From positions 43,833,110 to 43,897,109 of the forward strand of contig CM077647.1 in the NCBI GenBank assembly GCA_039707465.1: a stretch of 64,000 bases of DNA, given 5' to 3'. Positions 9,583-20,049 of this stretch are shown here, piece after piece. The stretch is from Rhabdophis nuchalis (Eukaryota > Chordata > Lepidosauria > Squamata > Natricidae). The position numbers and the translations under genes were made by a program. The number at the start of each line of letters is the position of its first letter. Position 1 is the stretch's first letter. The notes under the pieces are model-generated. The model saw only the letters and a list, made by a program, of their open reading frames with translations. It did no database searches and was not told the origin of the DNA.

Positions 9583-12500
9583 CCCACCCGCTTTAGAGAA
9601 ACAAATAAAGGGGAAATTTTAAATAAATGGATGTTTCGAAATAGTGTGGTAAATGTTTGGAGGGAGTTGAAAGGTACTGAAAGGGTGTACACTTTTTGCT
9701 CTAAGGTATATAATACATATTCAAGAATTGATTATATTTTTGTCTCTAAAGACCTGTTGAATAATATAGATAGAATAGATGTGGGAGTTTTCAAGGACTC
9801 CGACCATGCAGAAGTTATGATGGATATAGATTTTAACTTTAGAAAAAAAGAAAGAGGTTGGAGATATGATGGAAAATTGTTTAAAAAGGAGGAAGATAAA
9901 ACATGGATTCTTAAAAAATGGGAGGAAAGTTGGAGATTCAACGATAATGGAGAGGCTAAATTTGAAACTGTTTGGGACACGATGAAAGCAGTATTTAGAG
10001 GAGAAAGTATTAAGTTGTCAAGTAGGAAATACAGAGAATATAGAAGTAAAATGGAACAGGATACAAGACAGATTAAGGTATTGGAGAACCAATTTTTACT
10101 TACAAAGGATAGAAAATGTTTGGAAGAATTGAATTTACTAAAAACTAAACTGATAGAAGAAGATATAGAATTGGTTAAAAAAAATATAAGATATTTAAAC
10201 AGGGATTTTTTTGAATTTAGTAATAAAAACTCTAGGTTATTAGCAAGGATGGCGAAAAATAAAAGTGAAAAGAGAGAAATCGGCTCCTTGATAGATGAAA
10301 AAGGTATAAGATGTTATAAGAGATTGGAGAAATGTGAAGTAGTTAGGAAGTTTTTTCAAAAATTATACTCAAAGAAATCAATTGATTTGGAAAAATTGAA
10401 AAATCATCTTGAAAAGTATGCTGTGAAAATAGATCAAACATATAAGGACTTGATGGAAGGAGATATTGCATATGATGAGATTAACGAAATAATACAAGGG
10501 ATAAAATTAGGGAAGACTCCAGGTGAAGATGGGTTACCTGCTGAATTTTATAAAGATTTTAAAGAAATAATAATACCAAAATTGCAAAAATTATTTAATG
10601 GAATTTTACACGGTGGAGAAGTCCCGATGTCATGGAATAGAACGGTAATAACTATAATTCCTAAACCTGATAAAGACTTGGAGAGGATCGAGTCCTATCG
10701 AAGCATTTCTTTAATTAACCAGGATGCCAAAATATTTACTGCCATTATAAGTAATAGGTTAAATAGATTTATAGATAAGTATATAAGCTATAATCAGGTA
10801 GGTTTTGTTAAAGGTAGATATATGAGTGATATAATTAGAAGAGTACTAAATATTATAGATGTAGCTGAGAGTAATGGGGATAAAATAGGTATAGTATCAC
10901 TAGATATTTTTAAAGCCTTTGATTCTGTACAATGGGAAACTATTAGGGTAATTATCGAGGCATTAGGCTTCGGTAATAGGTTTATACATGTTATTTCAAA
11001 ATTGTATCAAAAAAGTAGTGCAAAAGTGAAGGTGAATGGGATAATGACGGGAGAGATTAAATTGGAAGCAGGTACGAGACAGGGATGTCCCTTGTCCCCA
11101 ACATTATTTTTATTAATTATGGAAGTTTTGACTAAATTGATAGAAAAAGATGAAGAAGTGGAAGGATACAAGAGATATAAGATAAATTTGTACGCGGATG
11201 ATACCTTGATTATTTTGAAAGATATAGAGAAAGATTTGAAGAGGATAAATAAACATTTGAAAGAATTTGAAGAAATGACAGGTTTAAAGGTAAATTGGTC
11301 AAAATCTGAATTATTAATGAACAAAAATGATAAAGAGTGGGAGAGTATCCAAGAACAATTTGGGATAAGAATTAAAAATACACTGAAATATTTGGGAATA
11401 ACACTTTCACTTAAAGTTAGAGAATTGAAAAAAATTAATTATGATGTGATGTTGAATGAAATAGAGAAAAAGATAGATAAATATAAAGGGATAAAGTTGT
11501 CTTGGTTTGGCAGAATCGCAATGTGTAAGATGATGCTGTTACCAAAGTTTAATTTTTTATTTGAGATGCTACCATTAAATTTGACAGAGAAGGATATGGA
11601 AGGATATCAGAAGAAATTAGATAAATTCTGCAATGGTGGGAAAAGACCTAGATTAATGAAGAAAATGTGGTATCAAAATCAAAAGGAAGGTGGATTGGGA
11701 ATTCCCAATCTACTTAATTATTATAGGGCCTATAATATTCGAACTGTAATAAAAATACTTAAAGGAGGAGATGGACATTGGGGAGATCTAGAGTTAAAGG
11801 ATATTAAGAGATTTGGCCCTACATGGTTTTTAGATAAAATAAAAACAAAAAAGGCAATTAACAGTTATTGGTTAAAGGGATTGAGTAAAATTTGGAATAA
11901 ATTTGTTAAAATATTGATTCCGGATATATCCTTCTTGGGGAAGACACTTGGAAGTTGGCCGATTAAAACAAATATAAGTCGAGATAAAGTAGTTGAGGAT
12001 GAAAATATAGGAAGTATAGTAAATTGGTTAAGAGCATTAGAAATTGAGAGCAGAAAAAAAGAAATAATTGAAAAATTGGAGTTGAATTGGTTTGAAAAAA
12101 TACAGGTAGAAAAATGGTCTATGGAAGTAAGAGGAACATGTAAAATAGGCAGAAGTAAAACTGAATTTGAAAGTTTAGTATCTCAAATTATCAAGGATGA
12201 AATTGGGTTAAAGGGACTCGTTAGTAAGATATATAAGATTATAAACTTTGATGGAAATCCACAAATGGTAATGAAGACGAATTGGGAGGAAGAATTTAAG
12301 ATTAAAATATTAGACTCGGATTGGAATGTGAATTGGAAAAGTCGAATTATGAGGATTATGTCTATAAGGATTAAAGAGCACAACTTTAAGGTTGTTTGGA
12401 AATGGTATTGGACTCCATTAAGGTTATCATTGATAGACAAAAAAATTAGTAATAAATGTTGGAGATGTAATATGGAAGTGGGAACTTATGAACATATGTG

Positions 12501-12909
12501 GTATAAATGTGAAAAAATTAAAAAGTTTTGGCAACAATTGGAGGAAATAATGTTTGAAATGATGAAGAAAAGAATAACTTTGAGATCAGAAACTATATTA
12601 TTACTGATAATTAAGGAATTAGAATTAACAAAATATGAGAAAGAACTGATTAGAATTATGATTATAATGGATAGAATTATAATAGCAAGATATTGGAAAA
12701 TAGAGGTAAATATTAAAATAGAAGAATGGTATTGTGAAATGTGGAAATTAGCCTTAAATGATAAAATGACTTGTGATATTAAATTCAGAGAGGGGGTCTA
12801 TAAAAAAGACATTTTCTGGAAGACTTGGAACCCATTTGTGGACTATGCACTGGGAACTTTGGATGCCTCGACACCTGTACCCAGGGAACGCGGATTTTGG
12901 AGATCTTAA
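9583..12909 (+). pseudogene. L1 ORF2, 3' part (EN C-half, reverse transcriptase, Cys motif)
   Basis: About 1,108 open residues, in the frame that has ATG at 9631. It contains the endonuclease SRIDYIFVSKD (near 9724) and SDHAEV (near 9798) blocks. The reverse transcriptase follows: GKTPGEDGLPAEFYK (~10510), SYRSISLINQDAKI, NQVGFVKGRYMSD, SLDIFKAFDSVQW (~10900), AGTRQGCPLSPTLF (~11070), LYADDTLIILK (catalytic, ~11190) and YLGITLS. A C-terminal CWRCNMEVGTYEHMWYKC motif (~12460) matches the L1 zinc-knuckle-like cysteine region. The reading stays open to the stop, with Lys/Ile-rich, A-rich coding typical of L1. Only the L2 insertion separates it from its N-terminus, so it is scored as a broken gene. 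Confidence 0.9.
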
Positions 12910-13043
12910 AGACAATTGAAGATATCCAAAGAACCAACTCTTCCTTTCGTTTTGTATAGCACCGGGTGGATTATTGTTAAAAAAAAAAAGTAAATTTTAT
13001 GTGTAGATGTATAATTTGTGGAAAATTATAATAAAAATAATAA

Positions 13044-13092
13044 TTTAAAAAAAATTAAAAAAAATTAAAAAAAAAAGGAAAGATCTATTTCG
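13044..13092 (+). repeat. L1 A-rich tail and right target-site duplication
   Basis: A runs interrupted by TT form the 3' tail of the L1. The exact copy of the 17-bp duplication follows at 13076-13092. Confidence 0.9.
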
Positions 13093-13232
13093 AGCTTTTT
13101 AGCTCTCATCAGCTAGCCATACCCTTTTACTCCGGGACTGTTTTACATGTTAGGCAGATGTTTTAGCCACTAAGTATATGTATATGTAATACAGCCCCGG
13201 TTCAAATCCCAGTAAGGGTATGGCTAAACATT
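13093..13232 (+). repeat. tRNA-like palindromic segment (possible SINE head)
   Basis: GGTTCAAATCC at about 13200 matches a polymerase III B box. The segment is bounded by AGCCATACCCTT (about 13115) and its complement AAGGGTATGGCT (about 13218), like an extended acceptor stem. An additional short inverted repeat, AGCTTTTTAGCT, lies at 13094-13105. Together with 5988-6024, which the L1 insertion separated from it, this may be a tRNA-derived SINE copy. The A box is not clear and the family was not identified. Confidence 0.4.
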
Positions 13233-14100
13233 ATTCAGAAAAGTACAAACCAGCTGGAACAAACCAGAACAGCAGAAAAAAAGTAGATATACCTATCTAT
13301 ATAATTTTAACAAAAAAATGCCACTATAATTCACTGCAGCACAATTAACACATGTTATGAAAAGGATAATACTACTATACATAAAAAATTATCTGAAAAA
13401 CAATCAACAGGATATTAAAACCACACAATATTACCATAGCACACACATCAATTAAAGTCTTTTAAAGTACACCAAAAGACCCATGTAATTCAAGAAGGAA
13501 AAAAACAAGTAATCTATAATATAAAATATAGGAAGAGTGGCAACCAAGTATGCAGGACAGACAAACAGAAGACTAGCAGAACACATCCATGAACATCAGC
13601 TAGCAGTCAGAAACCATAATGGAAAATTCTTTAACAGCACATAGATAATCTCCAATGGAAAACTATGAGCATCCTACTCCAAACTAAATCCAAAAGCACT
13701 AGGGAATTTTTGTAAGCTTGGCTTTTTAGAAATTCATCGGTGGACACGCAGAAATAAACCAAATTTGCACACATTTAAAAAAACAATAAAAAGTTCAGAA
13801 GGATTACAAAAAGACCAGAATACATTCTCTCTAGCAGCCAACACCCAGATAAGGAACAATTAACTCCAAACAAACAATCAAGCAGAGAAACAATATCCTA
13901 ATCAAGAAATTATGTAGGAAAAAATATATCTTCCTCAAAACTTCAGAGTATAGTACTGTATATAAACAGAGAGCAAACCCCGTTTACTCTATCTGATGAT
14001 GTTACCTAGCTCTGTAATGAAACATTTGCAAGCATGCAACCAAGCTGCGGGAACATAAAAAACTCCACTGTTCAACCTGAGCTACCTATTATTTCTTTTA
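13233..14100 (+). mobile_element. Penelope-like element 3' remnant (GIY-YIG region)
   Basis: Plus-strand translation around 13535-13620 reads KYAGQTNRRLAEHIHEHQLA. This resembles the Y(I/V)GQT..RL..R..EH block of the GIY-YIG endonuclease carried at the C-terminus of Penelope-like retroelements (family knowledge). Downstream (about 13990-14080), TGATGATGTTACCTAG and a TAATGAAACATTTGCAAG stretch match the conserved coding end of such elements in reptiles as I recall it. Many stops and frameshifts are present and no reverse transcriptase is seen, so it is an old truncated copy. Confidence 0.6.
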
Positions 14101-15420
14101 TTAAAAAATTAAATATCTTCCAGAAATAGTACCAGAATCTTAAAATCATAATTTGGAAGCTTGATCCATGTTACCAATAAAGAACAAAAATTAACCATTA
14201 ATTAATGGTGGAAATGCCCTGTAAAAACCAGTTTTTCTGCCCTTATAACTTTAGTTAATTCACACTACTTTATATTGCAGATCAGACTTGTCCACAATAT
14301 GCCTGTACAGAAAACATTAAGAATACAGGGATCAAACAGCATGCCTTGTTATCAATGTGCATGTTGTCACAGCTTCTCAGCAAACTGTGACTGAGATGTA
14401 TTAGTAGGTCAAAAGGGGAAAGCTCTTCAATTTTTTAGAGACCTAGAAAACAGCTGACATTTGAAGAAGAGTTTAAGCTTAGTGGGATGCCAACTCCATG
14501 GTTTCTCCTACTCATCCCATCATTCTCCCCAAAAGACAGACAGACAGACAGACAGATAGATAGATAGACAGACAGAAGCTATCTCTGCTTGTTTATATGA
14601 CTCACTGTCACAGCCGCTATAAAGTTCACGTAATGACTGGGTAAAGCTATAAAGAAATGTGCTATGAATCTTGCTTCTAGGAGCTGCAGAGGTTGGGCCA
14701 AAGGTGAAATTTCAATGAATTACACTCATAAGTGCCCCTGAATTATAGATGACAGCATAGCTAGATGCATTATTTTATCTCATATTATGGTCATGGAATT
14801 GGATAGTTAGAAGAATTCTCTCTTTGGCAGCTTTAAGAAAATGTTGGCAGCTTAAAGAGGTTGGACCAGACTAGATCTATCATAAAGAAACAGATAATTA
14901 AGTATATTCTGTCTCCTAATCATGTAACACTGCTTTTTTGCCTTTTCAAAAGGTTAATATTAGAATTTTTAAAACTCAGTCAGAATAAAGGTAATGATTT
15001 GATACAGCTTCTAACCATTATTTTTTCTGAATATAAATAATTTTATAACAATTTTTACTGTTATTTTTTCTGCCTATAACATATTTTATTTGTCCAAAAA
15101 GAAATAAACTGGCAGTAGCAAACAATATTTTACTTAAAAACAGTATTTATTCATTTAAAAAGATTTATCATTACTATTTTTGCTTCAGTGCTAAATATCG
15201 TTGGTAGCTATATTATGCTTTGTTTTTAAAATATATTCCTTACTAAAAGCCTATTAGGAACTGGTGAGGGAAAAATTTTTTTCCAGAAAAGTTGGTAACA
15301 ATTAAGAAATTGGTTATGCCAAACAGCTTGTAAGAGCAATCACAATTCATCTGACATTTGAATGTCATTACAAAAAGGACAAATAAGTTAAGTATGGCAT
15401 ATAGTTTGGCCTCCTCACAT
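14101..15420. other. AT-rich intronic DNA with a short tetranucleotide repeat
   Basis: No gene recognised. Contains an ACAG/ATAG tetranucleotide run at about 14535-14577. Ends abruptly at the L2 fragment. Confidence 0.45.
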
Positions 15421-15897
15421 ACGGGTGCGCTTCAAGGTGTTGATTATCATCTTTAAAGCGCTCCATGGCTCGGGACCTAGCTATCTGCGGGATCGGATCC
15501 TGCCTCATACATCCTCACGGTCGATTCGCTCCCACAGAGAGGGACTTCTCCGGGTGCTGTCCACTAGACTTTGTCAGCGGGCGACGCCCAGGGGAAGGGC
15601 TCTCTCTGTGGCGGGCCCGGCCCTCTGGAACGACCTTCCCCCCGACATTAGGACGACCACGGACCTCCGCTCCTTCCGTCTCAAATTAAAAACTCATTTC
15701 TTCTGTCTGGCCGGCCTAGGATAGTCTCTCTGTCTTTGGGGTTTTATTGGGGTTTTATAATATTGCTTAGTTTTAATGGGAATTTTAGCGCAGGTTTAGA
15801 TTTAATTTATTTTTAATGAAATGTTTATATGTATTTATTGTTTTACTGTGCCTGTGCACCGCCCCGAGTCCCTGTGGGGAGAGGGTGCGGTTTAGAA

Positions 15898-15950
<53 letters not shown>

Positions 15951-15952
15951 CA
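15421..15952 (+). mobile_element. L2 LINE 3' end, with (TTA)n tail
   Basis: Severely 5'-truncated L2 copy starting exactly in the VRFKVL coding block. About 100 C-terminal residues are open (RSHREGLLRVL, LSVAGPALWNDLPPDIRTTTDLRSFRLKLKTHF), then the 3' UTR with CCGCCCCGAGTCCC and about 16 TTA units at 15902-15949. It is closely related to the copies at 49171-50743 and 61858-62284, sharing TRLCQRATPRGRA. Confidence 0.88.
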
Positions 15953-15954
15953 TG

Positions 15955-16299
15955 TGGAATTTAAAAAAATTAAAATCTAACAATCTTCATTCCGAATTAA
16001 GTAACACATGATTTAGAATTCAGTGCAATTAATAACCTTGAACTACATGATTCAAATACCATTGCTTAATTTTTAGGTATATCATTGATATACCAAAATG
16101 AAAGTCTTTTAAAAGTCATCTTGTTGCCATTCTCTATGAGTACTTGAGGCTGCAGTGGAAGTCAATAGTATCAGAATGAATCAAATCAAGCTCAATAAAA
16201 TCTATTGAAGAGATTAACTAACACAGATTGCTGTAGTTTAGATTAACCGTAGAAAATTCAATAGAGATATGTGTAACATCATACCAGAATAAATGCATC
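15955..16299. other. AT-rich spacer
   Basis: No gene or repeat recognised. Confidence 0.4.
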
Positions 16300-16612
16300 T
16301 CCTAAAATCATAGGGCTAGAAGGGACCTTGAAGTCTTTTAGTTCAATCCTCTGTCCAAGACAGGGGTTCTTATACATTCACAGACAAATACTTGTACAAT
16401 CTTTTCTTGAAAACCTCCAGCAATGAACTCTAAAAGTTGAATCATGGTAACTGGAATAATCAAGGCAGTCAAAGGTTGCCATAATTCAATATTTGGATAA
16501 CTTTGGCCTGAGTGATTGAATATTCATTGACATATCCCAGCAATAGAGGAACCACAACTCTGGGAGGCAAACTGTTCCATTGATCAATTGTTCTCACTGT
16601 CAGGGTTTCCTA
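16300..16612 (-). mobile_element. Old CR1 3' end
   Basis: GGGCTAGAAGGGACCTTGAA near 16312 and AACTGTTCCATTGATCAATTGTTCTCACTGT near 16570 match the CR1 3' region seen at 4430-4600, in the same orientation but strongly diverged. About 120 bp of unrelated sequence (16435-16555) interrupts it, with CAGCAAT-type sequence on both sides, suggesting a further insertion. Confidence 0.65.
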
Positions 16613-16879
16613 AAAAATATTTTCTATAAACAAATTTCATTTTCTGGGAAACCAATTTTATGTGCTATTCAAATCTTGTAAATACTTGGAACTGAAAACT
16701 ATAACTTGAAGGGTTCTACATCTATTTACTTTGAACTGAAAGAAAATCATCTGAAATTATCAAATTGATTGAGTATGTCATTAAGTTAATATTGACTCTT
16801 GGCAACTACATAGTTTCCAAACTGAACTTTCAAGCCTTCCAATAATATTGTCAAGCCTGCTTCCTCCATTAATCAAGAA
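16613..16879. other. Spacer with SINE-tail-like piece
   Basis: Mostly unrecognised. At about 16775-16830 a GTCATTAAGTTAATATTGACTC segment resembles, reverse-complemented, the 3' part of the tRNA-SINE at 24640-24850. Weak evidence. Confidence 0.3.
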
Positions 16880-17265
16880 AGACCACGCTCAAACCCATTT
16901 TGAAAGTTTAAGGTTACTTTTACTGATTATGAAAAGACAGCAGCGAAAGTCAAGCAAGGAATGAGATAATTGGGCGCGAAGCATACATATCAAAGCAATA
17001 CCCATCCCCTATAGCCCATGACCCCCAGGATATTATCCAATGCAGAAACTTCCACAATGCCAGGTGGGCAGCACGTCCAGGAACATCATCAGAATGGAAT
17101 GTGAGACCGTTGGCCTTGGCAATATCCAGTCCTGGCTCCAAACCTCTCCAGCACACTTATTAATGTCCAATACCCACAGCCCCTCTCTCCCCGTTTCAAT
17201 GGCAGCCGAAGCAAGCAATAAAGCGGAGGCTGACAAATATACAATTCACCACTTTAATTGAATCT
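16880..17265. other. GC-richer segment of unknown origin
   Basis: This roughly 390-bp block is clearly less AT-rich than its surroundings and has open frames of 60-70 residues on both strands, none resembling a known family to me. On the minus strand a CAGTAAAAGTAACCTTAAA stretch near its end resembles a polyadenylation/R-region motif of a long terminal repeat. A degenerate solo LTR is possible but no paired LTR or clean TG...CA ends were established. Confidence 0.3.
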
Positions 17266-17624
17266 ATCTACCTTACTGTTAGTCATCCTCTTTTTTCCAT
17301 CCTTTCATTTTTCCCAACATTAGAGCCTTCTCTAGAGATGTATTCACATAAACCCTGTTTACGTGTATCTTGAGTGAGACATATGAATTGATTTATTTAA
17401 TGATCTATTTCTTCATTATTATTATTATTTGCATATTTATGGTTTCGTATTGAATCTTTTCCAAGACCAATGTTCAAAATATTATTTCACGACCACCTCT
17501 TAAAACTCCAATGTTTACTTTCAAAAAGTAATATCCATAATTCTGATCTTTGAAGGAATGCTCTAATACCTTTGCCAGTGCCTTTACTGCTTCTCTATCA
17601 AATGCTAATTTTTATTTCTTTATT
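17266..17624. other. AT-rich spacer
   Basis: No gene recognised. Contains a short ATT run at about 17416-17430. Confidence 0.4.
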
Positions 17625-19378
17625 TATTTATTTAAATTTATATCCCGCCCTTCTCCACAGAGGACCCAGGGCGGCGCACAGGAAATTTAAAAACATACAA
17701 AATACAATAAATATAATTTAAAAGACTATTAAATAAACCTATCCTGCGCTAAAACCAAAATTTAAAAACCCAATTTAAAAACTACCTAAAGGTCCCCATG
17801 GGAGGTCAGGCTAGGCCGGCTTGTTGAAACAAATATGTCTTGAGACATTGGCGGAAGAGGCGGAGGTCGGTGATGGTACGTAATTCAGGGGATAGGTCAT
17901 TCCAGAGGGCTGGCCCCGCCAGAGAGAGGGCTCTTCCTCTGGGTGTCGCCAGTCGGCATTGTCCGGCCGATGGCACCCTGAGAAGGCCCTCTCTGTGGGA
18001 GCGTATCGGTCTAAGGGATGTATGGGGCAGGAGGCGGTCTCGCATATAACTAGGCCCCGAGCCATGGAGCGCTTTAAAGATAGTTGTCAGAACCTTGAAG
18101 CGCACTCGAAAGACCACAGGAAGCCAATGCAGCTCGTGCAGGATCGGTGTTATGTGGGAGCATCTAGTGGCTCCCATAATCACCCGCGCGGCTGTGTTTT
18201 GGACTAGCTGTAGCTTTCGAGTGCACCTCAAGGGAAGCCCCATGTAGAGAGCATTACAGTAGTCGAGTCGGGACGTCACGAGAACTTGAGTGACTGTGCG
18301 AAGGGCAGCCCGGTCCAGTAAGGGGCGCAATTGGCGCATCAGGCGTACCTGATGAAACGCCCCCCTGGCCACGGCCGCCACATGGTCCTCCATGGACAGC
18401 CGGGAATCCAGGAGGACACCCAAATTGTGCGCCCTCTCCACGGGGGCCAGAGTTTCGCCCCCAATGGCCAGAGTTGGAGTAATCTGGCTGAACCGGGGTG
18501 CCGGAAACCACAGCCACTCAGTCTTGGCAGGGTTGAGCTTGAGTTTGTTACCACCCATCCAGATCTGTACGGCTTCCAAACACCGGGACAGCACTTCGGC
18601 GGCATCGTTGGGGTGGTTTGGGGTGGATATGTACAGCTGAGTGTCATCAGCGTACAGGTGGTACTCCACCCCAAAATCACGGATGATCTCACCCAGCGGC
18701 TTCATATATGTGTTGAAAAGGAGGGGCGAGAGGACCGACCCCTGAGGAACCCCACATAAGAGAGGCCTCGAGGTCGACCTCTGCCCTCCCGTCAACACAT
18801 ATTGCGACCGACCAGAGAGGTAGGACGAGAACCACCACAAAACGGTGCCTCCCAGCCCCAACCCCCCCAGTTGGTGCAAAAGGATACCATGGTCGATGGT
18901 ATCAAAAGCCGCCGAGAGGTCTAATAGGACTAGGATAGAGGAATAACCTCTATCCCGCGCCCTCCAGAGATCATCAACCAACGCGACCAATGCTGTCTCG
19001 GTGCTGTGACCGGGTCGGAAGCCAGACTGGCGCGGGTCTAGATAATCAACTTCCTCCAGGTGTCGCAGAAACTGTTGGGCTACCACACTCTCAACAACCT
19101 TCACCAAAAAGTGAAGGTTGGAGACCGGACAATAGTTCTCTAGTAAAGCTGGGTCCAGGGACGGCTTCTTGAGGAGGGGCCTCACTACCGCCTCTTTCAA
19201 GACGGAAGGTAAGGACCCCTCACTCAAAGATGCGTTGACAATGCCCTGGAGCCAGCCTCGTGTCGTCTCCCAGGATGCCAGTATACGCCAGGAGGGACAC
19301 AGGTCCAATAAACATGTGGTCGCCCTAAGTTTCCTTGACAGCCTGTCCATATCCTCGCTGGTAACAAAGTCTGCATCA
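17625..19378 (-). mobile_element. L2 LINE, 5'-truncated
   Basis: Minus-strand L2. The 3' tail is TTTATTTATTTA at about 17622-17637, and the UTR contains the complement of the CCGCCCTGGGTCC-type motif. The element carries the reverse transcriptase and is truncated at about 19378, where it abuts an old CR1 fragment, implying insertion into that CR1. The tail belongs to the AAATA type, as in the L2 at 8391 and 20050. Confidence 0.9.
17806..19350 (-). CDS. L2 reverse transcriptase (partial, open)
   Basis: 514 uninterrupted residues. Block order: NYCPVSNLHFLVKVVE (~72), QSGFRPGHSTETALVAL (~108), LVLLDLSAAFDTIDH (~141), GVPQGSVLSPLLFN (~200), catalytic YADDTQLYIS (~233), KLNPAKTEWLWF (~273), NLGVLLDSRLSMEDHV, TSRLDYCNALYMGLP, HWLPVVFRVRFKVL, and the C-terminal LWNDLSPELRTITDLRLFRQ. 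L2 ORF2p acts at the nicked target DNA in the nucleus; the endonuclease half is absent here. The lack of any stop over 1.5 kb points to recent insertion. The start codon is an internal Met. Confidence 0.88.
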   Translation of the reverse strand: MDRLSRKLRATTCLLDLCPSWRILASWETTRGWLQGIVNASLSEGSLPSVLKEAVVRPLLKKPSLDPALLENYCPVSNLHFLVKVVESVVAQQFLRHLEEVDYLDPRQSGFRPGHSTETALVALVDDLWRARDRGYSSILVLLDLSAAFDTIDHGILLHQLGGLGLGGTVLWWFSSYLSGRSQYVLTGGQRSTSRPLLCGVPQGSVLSPLLFNTYMKPLGEIIRDFGVEYHLYADDTQLYISTPNHPNDAAEVLSRCLEAVQIWMGGNKLKLNPAKTEWLWFPAPRFSQITPTLAIGGETLAPVERAHNLGVLLDSRLSMEDHVAAVARGAFHQVRLMRQLRPLLDRAALRTVTQVLVTSRLDYCNALYMGLPLRCTRKLQLVQNTAARVIMGATRCSHITPILHELHWLPVVFRVRFKVLTTIFKALHGSGPSYMRDRLLPHTSLRPIRSHREGLLRVPSAGQCRLATPRGRALSLAGPALWNDLSPELRTITDLRLFRQCLKTYLFQQAGLA

Positions 19379-19384
19379 TATTTC

Positions 19385-20045
19385 TTGACAATTGGGTTTT
19401 AGTTTTAGTTTTAGAAGATGACTTGTACTTGCCATTACTTTATTACACACCATTGAGTCATCAACAAAAAGATGAACCTTATCTAGCAATCCTTCTGTTA
19501 TATCACTAACACATTGAACAGAACAGGGCCCAGAACTGAGCCACTTGTTACTGATACTCCCTTTTCCCAAAAATGTGTGACATAGTTTTAAAAAATCAAT
19601 AAGATTCATTTGACATGATCTACCCTCAGTAAGACCATGCTGCTTTCAGGAGTGATTCCATTAATTTCAGTATTATGGACGTTAAGCGCATTGTCATATT
19701 TTGTCTTTTTTGTGGATGGTTGCAATATTAGCTATTTGCCAATTTTGAAGAACTTCACTTGTTAGAAGAGCCCAGTTAAATATAGATCATATAATGAGCA
19801 TACTAAGAACTCTGGAATGAATACTTTTTGGATACATTAAAGCTTTAATAAGCTTTAAACAGGTAGCTCATCTTTTCTCACTATACCTAAAAAAGGATTT
19901 ATCCCAACCTCCCCTTTTAATAGATTTAGTCAGCTCCTCTTCTTTCTGTGCTTTAGCAGCCTAATAACTTGTTTTGTTTCCTTCTGCAGGTTCTTATATA
20001 TTTCTCTATCAGATACATTTCTGCTATTCTTATACAGGTAATCCT
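19385..20045 (-). mobile_element. Old CR1 coding remnant between two L2 copies
   Basis: Complement-strand text such as CAGAACAGGGCCCAGAACTGAGCC (about 19519) and ATTTGACATGATCTACCCTCAGTAAGACCATGCTG (about 19609-19643) matches the CR1 reverse transcriptase region as seen at 5348-5375 and 5619-5655. It has many stops. L2 copies lie on both sides and appear to have inserted at its edges. A LINE-like tail, TTTATTTATTTATTC, begins at 20050. Confidence 0.65.
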
Positions 20046-20049
20046 CAAT

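Larger units (their letters stand above)
6025..13075 (+). mobile_element. Full-length L1 LINE, split by an L2 insertion
   Basis: Complete L1 architecture on the plus strand: 5' UTR (6025-6660), ORF1 (6661-7704), an inter-ORF region of about 235 bp, ORF2 (7940-12909), a short 3' UTR, and an A-rich tail (about 13044-13076) made of A runs broken by TT. An exact 17-bp duplication flanks it, showing target-primed reverse transcription. Without the foreign L2 segment (about 8391-9582) the element is about 5.9 kb. ORF1 and the two parts of ORF2 are open, so the copy was probably intact at insertion and was disabled by the L2. It landed beside the 5' end of a CR1 copy, in a tRNA-like/SINE-like sequence. 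Confidence 0.92.

Noticed and set aside
13093..13232. Functional tRNA gene
   Set aside because: No cloverleaf with proper anticodon arm or A box could be formed; the segment is long and palindromic. Kept only as a possible SINE head.
18331..18759. 142-codon plus-strand frame over the L2 at 17.6-19.4 kb
   Set aside because: Antisense shadow of the L2 reverse transcriptase; no independent domain.
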